This document shows, one piece after another, positions 32,945 to 43,993 of a stretch of DNA of 64,000 nt. The position numbers and the translations under genes were made by a program. This DNA comes from Antedon mediterranea (taxonomy: Eukaryota; Echinodermata; Crinoidea; Comatulida; Antedonidae), in the NCBI RefSeq assembly GCF_964355755.1, contig NC_092677.1, positions 18,632,101 through 18,696,100 of the forward strand. The letters are read 5' to 3'. The stretch's first letter is position 1. Each line of letters begins with the position of its first letter. The notes beneath the pieces were generated by a model. It was not told where the DNA came from. It worked only from the letters and a program-made list of their open reading frames with translations, and made no database searches.

Positions 32945-33195
32945 AAAACATTACTTTTAAAAAAAGAACAACAACATTTTTTTTTTTGTAAATTATCAAA
33001 CAATATTTTTTATTAACACACCGCACGAATCAAATATAGTACAATTGGAAATATAGTTTACATACATTTGGTTTACTAATACTTTTAAAAATAATTGCAA
33101 GTAATTAGAATAATCGTGAAAATAAAAGAATACAAATAAATTGTAAATGACGTCGGTAAACAAATAATTTGATTTATAGTTCATTGTTAAGAAAG

Positions 33196-34011
33196 TTATT
33201 TCAACATTGATGTAGGCCTGCGTCCTCCGTTATCGTTTTCGTCAACACCACCGTCGACGGTAACTGCATTATCAACCTCTTCAATCATCTTTTGTATTTC
33301 GCCGTGTTGTTCGATCAACTTGTACCATTGTTTCTTTGGAAGGTTTATACCTTTTTTGCCGGGCTTAAACTCGCCTCCTTCTTCGGCCTGGTAACAACGG
33401 CGAATACATACAAACTGCTCTTCTTTCCAGTTACTAACTATCACATGTATTATAGGTGTGTCCGAAAGAGGGATTCTTACTGCCTCCACCAAGTTAATGT
33501 CTCTTTGCAAATCGTCTAGGGCTTGAAGAATTAAATCAATATTGGTAAAAAGTTTTTGCCACAACAGAACGGGTAAATTAATACCTACAGGCCCAGGTTT
33601 GAAGGCACCATTTTCTTCCGTTTGATAAAATTCTCTGAGGCAAACATAAACAACTTCACCCCAGCGCTGGGCCACTACATGGCGTTTTTCAGACAGAAAA
33701 ATCCTGTTTGTTGAGGTTATTGTAATCTTTGGTTCAGCACCGGTCATTTCGGCATAATCCTTGGCGCTCATTCCTGAGGCAGAGTGAAATGTTTTTTTAC
33801 TTGTTGACGGCTTCGTTGCTTTACTCAAATCGTTAGATTGACCGTTGAAAAATTTTCTAGGATCCAATAATTTCGAGGAGTTAGAAGTCATCGTTGGTAC
33901 TTTAAAACTGCTTAACTCGTCAGATTTAGAGCTTCCCATAACTCTTTTCATAGTCCTACGAGCCTTCTCACCAATTGCTAATTTTGGAGCAGGTACGTTT
34001 TTGAAACTCAT
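33196..34011 (-). CDS. Protein with two tandem PC4-like (p15 coactivator) domains
   Basis: 271 residues. A basic, Ser-rich N terminus (1-95) precedes two repeats of one fold: about 101-169 with VYVCLREFYQTEENGAFKPG and GINLPVLLWQKL, and about 178-247 with FVCIRRCYQAEEGGEFKPG and GINLPKKQWYKL. The order strand, (I/L)RE-Y, acid loop, F-KPG, GI-L, W-L matches the PC4 ssDNA-binding fold. PC4 proteins bind single-stranded DNA as dimers; an internal duplication could act as a built-in dimer. In a protein-primed element, which exposes long single strands, an ssDNA-binding role is plausible. A TATATATA box lies at about 34100-34108, upstream on the minus strand. Confidence 0.75.
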   Translation of the reverse strand: MSFKNVPAPKLAIGEKARRTMKRVMGSSKSDELSSFKVPTMTSNSSKLLDPRKFFNGQSNDLSKATKPSTSKKTFHSASGMSAKDYAEMTGAEPKITITSTNRIFLSEKRHVVAQRWGEVVYVCLREFYQTEENGAFKPGPVGINLPVLLWQKLFTNIDLILQALDDLQRDINLVEAVRIPLSDTPIIHVIVSNWKEEQFVCIRRCYQAEEGGEFKPGKKGINLPKKQWYKLIEQHGEIQKMIEEVDNAVTVDGGVDENDNGGRRPTSMLK

Positions 34012-34267
34012 GTTGAGCGATTGTATGTAGAGTGATGTACAGAGAGAGTAAAACGAATGATGGTTGATAGTTCTGAATGATTTCGTTTGAATCAGCTCCG
34101 ATATATATACAGTTGAGTACGGAAGTACCTTTTTAAAAGTAATTAGCCTAAAGCGTTGTTAATTGTTTTTCCTATCAATTGTCTCCCTACAACACGTGCG
34201 GCTTAAAGCATTGTTAACTGTTTGTTTTCCGGTCAATCGTTTTTCCGTGGCACGTGCGAAACACGTT

Positions 34268-34819
34268 TTAGATATCCTCACACAATAACTTATACAGGTT
34301 CTCTGAATTAGTCAAGGTATTTACGAGAAAGTAAACAAAATGTCTATACCGTGGTAATGAATATTCCTCGTACTTATTCAGCTCGCTGTACACGGTATCG
34401 TCTGTAACATACTCTTTATCCAGAACCTCCCGATAAAAATAATCAATCTGTTCTTCTGGAGATTTCATTAAACAGAAGTCATGATCTTTTTGACCAGGCC
34501 TATCAAATTCGCAACCATAACAAGCCGCTTTACTTAACATCCAACACATGTTTAACATTTGAGAAACAAACACTTCTCTGGTTAAATATTCCAATTTCAA
34601 TAAAAATTCTCTCTCCACCTCATCTACGTACGTAAATATACAACTTGTAGCCCGGCTACCCCTCTCATCTCCTTCATCAACACCGGCGGGTACACCCTCA
34701 TTGGTCCGCATGTACCGATCACCGATATCGTTACCTGTAACAACAGTCTCCTCATCATCGCTAATAATTATAACTGTATCTACACAGCTACCTAACGAAA
34801 AATCTATACTTCCAGACAT
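34268..34819 (-). CDS. Acidic protein with SUMO-interacting motif and Cys/His cluster
   Basis: 183 residues. Near the N terminus VIIISDDEE (16-24) is a textbook SUMO-interacting motif: a hydrophobic core followed by acidic residues. The middle has two Cys in AACYGCEFDRPGQKDHDFC with His and a further Cys, a possible zinc site. The C-terminal third is helical and Tyr-rich. No enzyme motif seen. It is the gene nearest the right end and probably expressed early; contact with nuclear SUMO bodies is inferred. Function unknown. Confidence 0.7.
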   Translation of the reverse strand: MSGSIDFSLGSCVDTVIIISDDEETVVTGNDIGDRYMRTNEGVPAGVDEGDERGSRATSCIFTYVDEVEREFLLKLEYLTREVFVSQMLNMCWMLSKAACYGCEFDRPGQKDHDFCLMKSPEEQIDYFYREVLDKEYVTDDTVYSELNKYEEYSLPRYRHFVYFLVNTLTNSENLYKLLCEDI

Positions 34820-34984
34820 AGCGAAATACTGTAACTCTACGATAAAATAGACGAAACAACTGGAAAGGTCACAAAAAGCAGTCCCTCTTCTTACAATGTC
34901 TAAAAAGAAACGGCTCTAAAATATAAAAAACAAAACTATTGTACCAAACAAAAAGAACAATGAACAAAAGAAATTAGGAAATAC

Positions 34985-35383
34985 TAAACAAAGGTGACCT
35001 ATGCAATGGTCAAACCGCCTAAAAATAACAATAGCAATCCTCAAACAAAGAACTACCTTCACTAATATATTTTAACCCAGGCCAAAACGAAAACCCCGCC
35101 AAAATAACAAACCCCCTTCTCTAACAAAGAATGACCTTTCGCTAATTAATATTACAATAACAGGAAATTAAACAATAGAAAATATAATACCCTAGGGATA
35201 TGATATTCCATTCGGGTCTGGTACAAAGAGTGACCTTTCACTAATTATTATTACAATACCTGGAAATTAAACAATAGAAATATGAAATATTCCCTGGGGG
35301 TATGACCTTCTATTCGGGTCTGGAATACTCCTGCCCTGGGGGTATGACCTTTCATTCGGGTCTGTATTCCCTTATATACTACT
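34985..35383 (-). repeat. Right terminal inverted repeat of the Polinton
   Basis: Inverse of the left end with motif order partly changed. Inverse copies of the CAGACCCGAAT motif end near 35220, 35322 and 35364. Inverse copies of the AGTGAAAGGTCA motif lie near 35050, 35127 and 35225. The terminus is ATATACTACT at 35383. Confidence 0.85.
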
Positions 35384-35389
35384 TACGTA
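35384..35389. repeat. Right target-site duplication of the Polinton
   Basis: TACGTA, identical to 19485-19490. Confidence 0.9.
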
Positions 35390-35824
35390 TCGTTTTTATA
35401 TACACATTCCCTTCCCCTAAACACAATTTATTGGTCCGTGTCTGTACCCTCTGACTTGCATAATTCCATTTGAGAAATTGCGTGTCAGACATTTCCTTAT
35501 TGACAGTGGGCGAGCAATGAACTGTACTATTTGAAGATGGTTTCATAGAAGTCCTAGTTGTCTTTTCAAAGTCAAAATGTGTGAAATATAAGCATTATGT
35601 ATTGCTGTACATGCATGACAGAAGAAACAAATTAGGTTAGGATAAAAGTACATGCCGGAAGAAATTATTTCAAACAACAAACAAAGTTCATAAGCTTTTT
35701 ACATGTTATTTCCTGTTCAAACAGCACTACAGATTACTGTCGATATCTGGTATCTTACAAAAATAGAACACATCTTAATTTGGGGTTTGTTTATGATCAA
35801 TGCGTCTGAGGTATAAAGTCATTA
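35390..35824. promoter_or_regulatory. Probable promoter region of the second HYR gene
   Basis: The 435 bp between the Polinton duplication and the signal-peptide exon must hold the proximal promoter if transcription starts locally. No clear TATA box or CpG cluster was seen. The call rests on position only. Confidence 0.3.
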
Positions 35825-38800
35825 ATGATTTTTATTGTGATATTTGGACTTCTGAATAATCTTGTCAATTCACAAAGTGAGTATGTTATCTAATTAGACT
35901 CGTATCTTAATTAATCTTAATTATTTTACAATAAATCTGAAAAACATGAGACATTGGGTCAGTAAAGTTCAGATTTGAGGGATCGATAGTATTTATGTTT
36001 AGAGAGCTGCTGGTACAGTGCCCCTCTACCTTTAGATCCGCAAGGGAAGTTAAAGAATATAATATGCATTTCCAATGCCTGTCAAATATCAGAAACCTGA
36101 ACTTTTTCAATATTTTTTTTATTTGAATATGTTGTCTCGTTACCACTTTTTTGGAAGCTGTCTAATGTGTGTAATACATAATACTACTCAATAAGGTGTA
36201 GGCCTATGTGGTTGAATTGAAAACGAAACAACAGATGATGGGTGGGAGGCGACTAGTTCGCATTAAATATGATCATGAAGTAATAATAATTACTCCATGA
36301 TATGATAGGTGGAATCCACTCTTCCCTGATAGGCCGTAGTGTAAACACAGTTTATGATACCAATTTGACATTTTGGTGATCGTAGGATTATTAAAAGAAT
36401 GATGATGTAATGTACGGGTATGTTGAAAGTTATGCTATAAATAAATGAGTTTATGAGTTGTGATGGGTGGGTAGTGGGTAATGTTTGTGAGGTGTCTGAC
36501 ATGAGGATTTGTTAGAAGGCCATGTCACACATATGCCTGGAAGGGTTTATGATTAGTCTATCAGATGTGATTGGACTAAAATAAAGTAGGAATGAGGCAG
36601 AAATTTAGGCAATAATCATACATTGCTGCCTGTCAGGCTTATGTTGTTACAATTTTGTTATAATGTGTATGGGATCGATATATTGTTAGGTTTGCTATTA
36701 CTCTTTGCGTTACTGTATAAACTATATTTAGTGACTTGGATTTAATTCAGGTTTTAAAAAATATTAATAAAATGAATTAAGCTGAAATTATTGCATAAAT
36801 AAAAACAAATTAGTTAATTATTTGTAATTTAAATTATAAAGATAATTTAAATAATCCTCAAATTTACCTAAATAAAAGGAAGAATTGACATCTTTAAATA
36901 TTATTGCGTGGTTTCTTAATTAGTTTAATTAAAAATAAAATAAACATAGACTCGATTTATGTTTGTATTTTTTAATGACTTTAATTTATTATTCTTAGGC
37001 CCATGTGATACTGATCTGGTGCTTACAGAGTGGCAACGTAGTATTCTTTACGACACTCCGCCGTCTGAGTCTCCAATATCTGATGATTTTATAATAGATG
37101 GCTGGTACAAGCTGAGAAATGAGGGTGATAGAATAGATATCAGAATGCCAACTTCATCACCAGAAAGTTTTAAATGTGGAACTTTATTCCCAGTTTGGAT
37201 TGATGGTTGGTTAACTGTTTGTTATTATAGAAAATGAGTCCAATATAATATAAATCAATTATCATCATCGTCAATGACTCAAAAGCGTCATTTTTTAGAT
37301 AAACACTTTAAAAAGTTAGACCAACATACCACATGAAGCGAATGAATACACCCTGATCTATGTAATCAATTACAATTGAAATTACCTCCGAAACAGAAAC
37401 CTGACACAGAATTAGGTCAAGTAATGATTCAAATTTAAAAACGAATCTAGGCCTATTTTGAGTTGCACATTTGATGAATTTGGAGTATTAAAGCCTAAAA
37501 CTTATTGTCATTGTAAACTTTAAATAGTAGAAGTGTATGGCACTAGCATAGTTTATTACACCACGCCACGCCTTTAAAAATATATTTCCAAACTGCAGTA
37601 ATACAGATTTATTTATACAGTTTTATACCACACTAAACACAGGCGGTATAACATAGTATCTAGCCTACATGGCGTAGCTGTTATGGTTCTATGCCTTTAG
37701 ACAATATGTAGGCCTAGGATAAATGAAACCGTTGAGCAACCACTTGTATTGAATGCAGGCCTACAGTCACGGATTTACAATTTTAAATTATTGTATTATT
37801 GCGGGTATGTTTCAGCACCAACAACAACCGACAATACCGCAATCGGAAAAACACCCATTTTTGGGGCAAATAGTTTCACCTAAATTCGTTTTAATCGCCA
37901 ATAATGTATTATCTAAATAAACTTAATTAGTGTACTTGTTTTCAGTAGGTATTATAAATCAGTACCGAAAGTATGTGACATCCTTTGAGCGATTTACTAA
38001 AATTTGCCCAATGATCTATATGTTGTTCATTTGTTTACTGACACTCCTGGAACTTCAATGGGATATTGTACAGGTAAAAATAAAGTTATCAATAGTGTTC
38101 TTTCTGTTGCTGAGTCAATATAATTAATAAAAACTATCTACAATTTAGGAAAATAAAAAGTTCTGTAGGCGTAACGCACCCAATTATTATATATTATTAT
38201 GCATTTATTCATCGGTCCCGATGCTATAAATCCATGGAAACCTACGTATTAAAAAAAAGATTCGAGTCGATATAATAATAACAGCAACTATCTACTTTAG
38301 AAAATAAAACGTTTTGTTTGCGTAACACATCCTACAAAATAAAGGCCGAACCTATACGAATTATTTGTTTTCAGATTAAAAAAAATCAAACACTATAAAA
38401 ACAAATATAAAAAAGAAAAACAATATTGATAATATTAATTATATCTTGATAGAAATGTTTAAAATAATTTTAATTAATTCAATTTCTATTGGGATACTTA
38501 ATTTTATTTAAAAATTATAATTTTGTTTTTATAAAGCTCAATGAATTTAGGGCTTTTTATTGATATGAATTTATTCAAATAAATATATCTTTATTTATCC
38601 TTCTTTGGGCAATACAAAATGGATTACATTACTGTATAAACAAATATTTTGAAGAGAATAAACTGCTTGATATACCAATACTAACAACTTCCATGTAATA
38701 CAAACTAAAGTGGCTTATCAATCTTAAGCATAGTGAAGATTATACAGTAGGCCTACATGGCAATCCTGAACTGGAGGTATGCGATACAAGACAAAAACAA

Positions 38801-39034
38801 ATAGAATTGATAATTTTTCATTAAAAACTCACAGAAAGTATACGGTTTGCATTCCCTAAGCTAAGATGGAGCTGTATACTGTGTAAGAGTAATTTTGATA
38901 CATTTTTTTTAAATAATGAGTTGTGAATGTTGGTTGGTAATTAACAAATTAAAATGATTTTTTTTTTTCAGATTCTCTTTTGCCTTGTGAAGGTAACCTG
39001 ACTGCTTCAGCTATTCAGTTTTTACCTTGTAACG
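35825..39034 (+). CDS. Start of the second HYR gene: signal peptide and D8C exons (35825-35876, 36999-37205, 38972-39034)
   Basis: The first exon encodes MIFIVIFGLLNNLVNSQ, a clear signal peptide, with a GTGAGT donor in phase 1. The second joins in phase and gives a uromodulin-type D8C domain (CDTDLVLTEWQRS, then GWYKL, then KCGTLFPVWIDG). The donor at 37206 is GTTGGT, weak. The third exon (LLPCEGNLTASAIQFLPCN) continues in phase 1 and may complete the D8C cysteines. The product is secreted or membrane-anchored, extracellular. The start lies about 440 bp from the Polinton end. The downstream HYR, YWTD, SMB and EGF exons are probably the same gene, but the path through broken exons is unknown. 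Confidence 0.65.
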
Positions 39035-40220
39035 GTGAGTTTCATCATTTTTTTTATAACAGAATATGCTGCAGTTTGCTGCGGTAACAATACAACTGGC
39101 CGATGATAATACTGAAAACAGTGAAGATGAAAACAACTTTAATATGATTATTTGTTTAAAATTGTCAACAACAGTATTACATTTACTGTAGTTTACTTTT
39201 AAATAAAATGATATGATTTCATAATCCATCAAAACCACACAAAACAACCACTGTTCTAAAATATTACTTGGGTAATTCATTAAAAATATTTTAAGACATC
39301 CATACCTGGACATAGGAATAAAAAGATTCGTTGCCCTTCATAATCATTGAACAGCCTATTTTGACTGGAGTTAAATTTGTAACCTTTGTTTGCTACACAA
39401 AAATCCATCTCTTCATTGTATGAATTTCTATATTTGTTATATTAGCACTTAATAAATTATTATGTAAAGAAATTCTGCATAAATATGACTAATCAAATAA
39501 AAAAAACTGAAAAGCCATGTGACGTTTCTTAGTAACTGTACAGTATGTACTTTATCGACAATGTATTGTTAATCTTCCAAAGGCATTTTGTTTGAAGATA
39601 AAGTTCCTTAACAATGATTTCAAGCCACGCAATCAGGTGATAATCAGTCACTTGTCACAAGGGTCCACTAAAGCTTTAACGATATTGGACATTTAAATGT
39701 CTGTAAATGAATAAAACAACTTCAAAACAATCGAAATCAAATTGCAATAACAAATGAATCTTTTAATAAAAAAATACATATACATTGTCATGTAATGACA
39801 AATCTGTCTGGGAATGTGTAAGTACAATTCAATCCGGTCCGGTCTGTCTTTCTTCCAGCACGCCCTCTCTCTCATTCTTTCTCGCCACTGATATGGCTTG
39901 ATTATATTAAAAGTACATACATGTTATGATCATAACTGTTATATATCTATCTATATCAATCGTTAAAAAAATAAAAAGAGCATTCACATATACAAAGAAT
40001 GCATTCCTCTTCAGCTACAAACATTGATTTTGTATGTGAAATTTTATATTTTTAGAACGTTTTTTCACAAAAATTCTAAGAAGTTTAGCATCTATAAATA
40101 TTGATGTCATAAGTAAGAAAAAAGAGTAGTACTATTTAAACAAATAATGCCTACCAATATGACTAACAATTATGTCTGTATTTCTCAAATTTATAAACAG
40201 TTATAATTATATTACCATAG
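39035..40220. other. Intronic stretch without recognised features
   Basis: AT-rich, with short unsupported frames on the minus strand. A CUB exon like that of the first gene was looked for here and not found. Confidence 0.4.
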
Positions 40221-40426
40221 AAGGACCAAACCGTGTTTGGAAGAAAGTCCAAATGCAACAGTCACGTGGGATCCTCCTGTGACAAGTGGCAATGGAACAG
40301 TGACTGTGGTGTCATCGTCATACGAGTCAGGTGACATGATACCAATTGGTATTCACATAATCACCTTTACAGCAACTGATTCTTCTGGTAATTTTGACAC
40401 ATGTGACTTTGGTCTTCAGGTTGTAG
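40221..40426 (+). pseudogene. 5'-truncated HYR type A exon
   Basis: It matches the type A HYR only from SPNATVTWDPPVTSGN onward. The first third, with the Cys, is missing and replaced by unrelated sequence. The possible acceptor at 40220 gives phase 2, while all intact HYR exons need phase 1. The donor GTAAAA is kept. Probably a dead exon skipped in splicing. Confidence 0.65.
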
Positions 40427-40479
40427 GTAAAATATTTATCTGTTTTCATGAATAGTATAGTGATTTAAATAATGTACTT

Positions 40480-40550
40480 GATCATTAATGTATTGATCAT
40501 TAATGTATTGATCATTAATGTACTTGATCATTAATGTACTTGGTCATTGT
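40480..40550. repeat. 18-bp tandem repeat
   Basis: Four to five copies of a TTGATCATTAATGTA-type unit, itself containing the palindrome TGATCA. Intronic. Confidence 0.8.
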
Positions 40551-40823
40551 TGGTTATAGTCAATTCTTTTTATATTTCTGTTTGACATTTGTGTTTTACC
40601 GATGAAACTTCATCTTGCGTTTTTCACACAGGATGAGTCAAAATTTAAATTGTAAGATTGGTTTGGGCCTCATAAATTAGTTTGTAACGATTGCTCTGTA
40701 ACATAACATCATAACATAAACGAAAATAATTAACTAATGTTAAAAAATGATTGATATTTAGATGATAATTTTAATATATAATTGAACCTTTAATTCCTGT
40801 ATTTTTTTCTCTATTAATAATAG

Positions 40824-41072
40824 ATAATGAGAATCTTGACTTGGTATGTCCACCTGATATTACAACTACTACATCAGATGGTTTAAATCAAGCAGTCAAT
40901 GTCACCTGGAGTGATCCAATTGTATTTGACAATGCTGAAGAACATGCAACACCAACGTCCACTTACAATTCTGGAAATAATATATTTGATATTGGCAGCA
41001 CTGTTGTTATATATGATGCAGTTGATAGTTCAGGCAATGCAGCAACATATAACTTTACTGTTACTGTTAGTG
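40824..41072 (+). CDS. HYR domain exon, type B, second gene
   Basis: A phase 1-1 exon of 249 bp, close to 2773-3021. It has LVCPPDITTTTSDG, WSDPIVFDN and FDIGSTVVIYDAVDSSGN. The last conserved Cys (C-T/N-FTVTV) is Tyr here (ATYNFTVTVSG), so the domain's disulphide may be lost. Confidence 0.75.
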
Positions 41073-41403
41073 GTAAGCATAATGTTGAATAATCTTATTT
41101 TAATAATTAGCATTGTTGCTTGTTAACCATTATGCAATTAAACTAAACATCTACAGCTCATTATGTCGGTCGGTTGGTCGGTCTGTAAACACTAACTAGA
41201 GCACGCGACTGCAGCCATGTATATGGCCTTGTTAGAAGATGGCAGACTATCGGACAACCGAGAGTCATGGAACCAATTAGCATACGCAATGTCTACCCAA
41301 TAGGAGCAGCGTAACATATGTTGTGATAATAGTTCATAACTGTTCACAATTTGATTCAGTATATCCAGTATTAAATAATAATAATACTTATTATCATTTA
41401 TAG

Positions 41404-41661
41404 ATCTAGAATCTCCAGATATTATCAATTATTGTCCAATGAATATGACTGTTAACACAACAACTGGTGAGGCATTTGCAATCAATGTCTCATGGGCTGA
41501 ACCAACAGCTACTGATAACTCTGGAGAGACTCCTGCACCAGTAGCAGACTACAATTCTGGTGTTAATATGTTTTCAATTGGCGACAAAACAGATCAGTAC
41601 AATGTATCAGATTCCTCTGGCAACTACAACAAAAGATGCAGTTTTGTTACCACTGTTGGAG
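41404..41661 (+). CDS. HYR domain exon, type C, second gene
   Basis: A phase 1-1 exon of 258 bp. Type C landmarks: CPMNMTVNTTTGEAFAINV, PTATDNSGE, FSIGDKTDQYNVSDSSGN and CSFVTTVGG. Open, with intact splice sites. Confidence 0.78.
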
Positions 41662-42437
41662 GTAGGTTTTTATCACACTACAGTAGGTAGGCAATTTAAA
41701 TTTAGCAAATAGTTTGTCCACATAATACAATGTATGTTATATTTTTTACATTTTAGTGAAGAAGGCAAATTATAATTATAATAAATATATCATGTAACTG
41801 TATTATAACATGTTTGATCTTCACCTGTGTCTGCACAATTCTTTCTTTGTTCTTTACCATCAGTGCCTTGACTGTATTATCATCTTATAATTCTTTCTTT
41901 CTGCCAACATTGATTCTGGTTTCTTTAAATGTTAGCAGTATGACCAATTTATGACCATTTACGGTGCTTCAAAGGTCACGTAAAATAGTACAATTTTCCT
42001 TGTTAATTTACAACAAAATCTACTAATCGGAATTGTTGCTAACTGGGCTCATGTTATTTTTGTTTGGATATCTCAAATTGTCATAACTAATTATCATAAC
42101 ATTTTCTACAATTCTTCACTTCTCTTGGAATATAAGCTTTCCAACGCTGCCTTTCACATGCTACCCTATCTACACAGTGTTGTATTAAAACATTATGCCT
42201 AGTGTCCTATGTAAATCGTATATTATGCGAGCTGAAACTTCAGGTCAAACTTGAATGTTCAATTTCTTAATCATTTCATGTTTCATATTTTCCGGCGCTT
42301 GAGATAAGTTTTGTCTCTAATTAAATTTACCTTATTGCAACATTTGCATCCATGTTTTTGAAATATGTTTCTCTCAACATACTTTTATTGATGTTTATTG
42401 TTTACCTTCAGACTATGTCTTATATTTTTATTAATAG

Positions 42438-42722
42438 ATAATGAACGTCCAATGATTGAATGCCCACAAAATATAACTTCAAACAATTATATTGGATTAG
42501 ACAATGGACTAGTAAGTGTCAGAACGGATGAAGGAAGTCCAAATGCCACTGTAACGTGGAATCCTCCTGTGACAAGTGACAATAGTAATACAAAAGTGAC
42601 TGTAGTGTCATCACCATATAAATCAGGTGACATGATAACAATCGGTACTCACGCAATCACCTTTACAGCAACTGATTATTCTGGTAACATTGGCACATGT
42701 GAATTTAACATCAAGATTGAAG
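42438..42722 (+). CDS. HYR domain exon, type A, second gene
   Basis: A phase 1-1 exon of 285 bp. Intact: NERPMIECPQNITSNNYIG, WNPPVTSDNSN, YKSGDMITIGTHAITFTATD and CEFNIKIEG, with GTATAT donor. Confidence 0.8.
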
Positions 42723-43338
42723 GTATATAAAAGCTTTATTTATGAATCTAGTAAATGTATCATTAACAACCAAATAAAAAACATGATTGATGTAGCCTAA
42801 TGTGATTAATATTGGAATATAAATACTATTTAAGTGTAATATTTCAAATCAAAAAACAACTAATGAATAACAGTTATCTTTTACTATTTGTTTGCTATAT
42901 TTGACGTTGCGTTTCCAGAAACAACCTAATTAAAGGCCGCTCAATTAAAAGTTAACCGATAATTATCTCATTCAAATCAGATAATAATCTGACAAAATTT
43001 AACAATATTGTTTGTACTGTAGGTATTGATCACCTGTTGAAGAGTTAAAATCTACTTTGTTTAGTTAAAAATATAAATTATTTAGGGTTTATCGTTTTTC
43101 TTTAATATATCTTATATATGTAATATGTCATTTAGTTGAACAAACATTTAAACATGCTTGGAAAGTTTTTTTTGCATATTTTTTTTTAGAAGTTTCGTAC
43201 ATCAATGCTATTGTGTTTTTAGATATAAACATATTTTATTGTTCAGTCTATTTGGCAGATTAAAAATTTCCTAATGATATTATTTTTAGGTTATATTTTG
43301 AATTTTGCACAGTTCATTTAAAATTCATTAACGTTTAG

Positions 43339-43593
43339 ATCAAGAAGCTCCAGATATTATCAATTGTCCAATGGATATGACTGTTAACACAGCGACTGGT
43401 GAGGCATTTGCAATCAATGTCACATGGGTTGAACCTACAGCTACTGATAACTCTGGAGAAATTATTGAGCTAGAATCAAATTACACTTCTGGTAATATTA
43501 TATTTCCAATTGGTGACACAACAGTCCAGTACAATGTCTCGGATTCATCTGGTATCTTCAATGACAGCTGTGTTTTTGTTATCACTGTTGAAG
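43339..43593 (+). CDS. HYR domain exon, type C, second gene
   Basis: A phase 1-1 exon of 255 bp. Intact: INCPMDMTVNTATGEAFAIN, PTATDNSGE, FPIGDTTVQYNVSDSSG and CVFVITVEG, with GTAGAA donor. Confidence 0.78.
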
Positions 43594-43993
43594 GTAGAAA
43601 ATACGTTTTGTTCAACTCTGACGTACGTGCACTGACAATTGAGTAACCTGTACAGTTACGTTAGACAGAGTTGACCAATAAACTTACTCCATGGTGCAAA
43701 TCTACATAGTAGTAGTAGTAATTATGATTATCATCAGGTAATGTTTAATTTGAAGAGTACAGTGGGTTCTAGTTAACAAAACAGGATTTTGAAACATACA
43801 TTCTCTATCCTGGAAAATGTTTAAATAATAAATTTCAAATTTCAACAATAACCACTTATTAACCAAGTTCTGAAGTTTCTTCCACCATGTAGTAGGTATT
43901 GAGTGTACTCCGAGAATAATTTGTTACTAAATGTTTGTGTTTTTTTTTTTATACTTAGATGTTTTTTGTAACACTGACAATTGTTTAAAACTA

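Larger units (their letters stand above)
19491..35383. mobile_element. Complete Polinton/Maverick element, 15,893 bp
   Basis: The termini are AGTAGTATAT at the left and its inverse ATATACTACT at the right. Long, partly diverged inverted repeats carry iterated motifs, and 6-bp TACGTA duplications flank the element. Inside are twelve open genes covering protein-primed replication, integration, packaging, capsid and protease functions. No stop or frameshift was seen in any core gene, so the copy may be young. Polintons are known from many animals and are considered integrated virus-like elements. Whether this copy forms particles cannot be told from sequence. Confidence 0.95.

Noticed and set aside
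37930-38127. Possible exon with a membrane-like segment (MIYMLFICLLTLL) between AG at about 37946 and a GTAAAA donor at 38075
   Set aside because: Phase does not fit D8C exon joining and the join 37205 to 38972 works without it; left out as unsupported.
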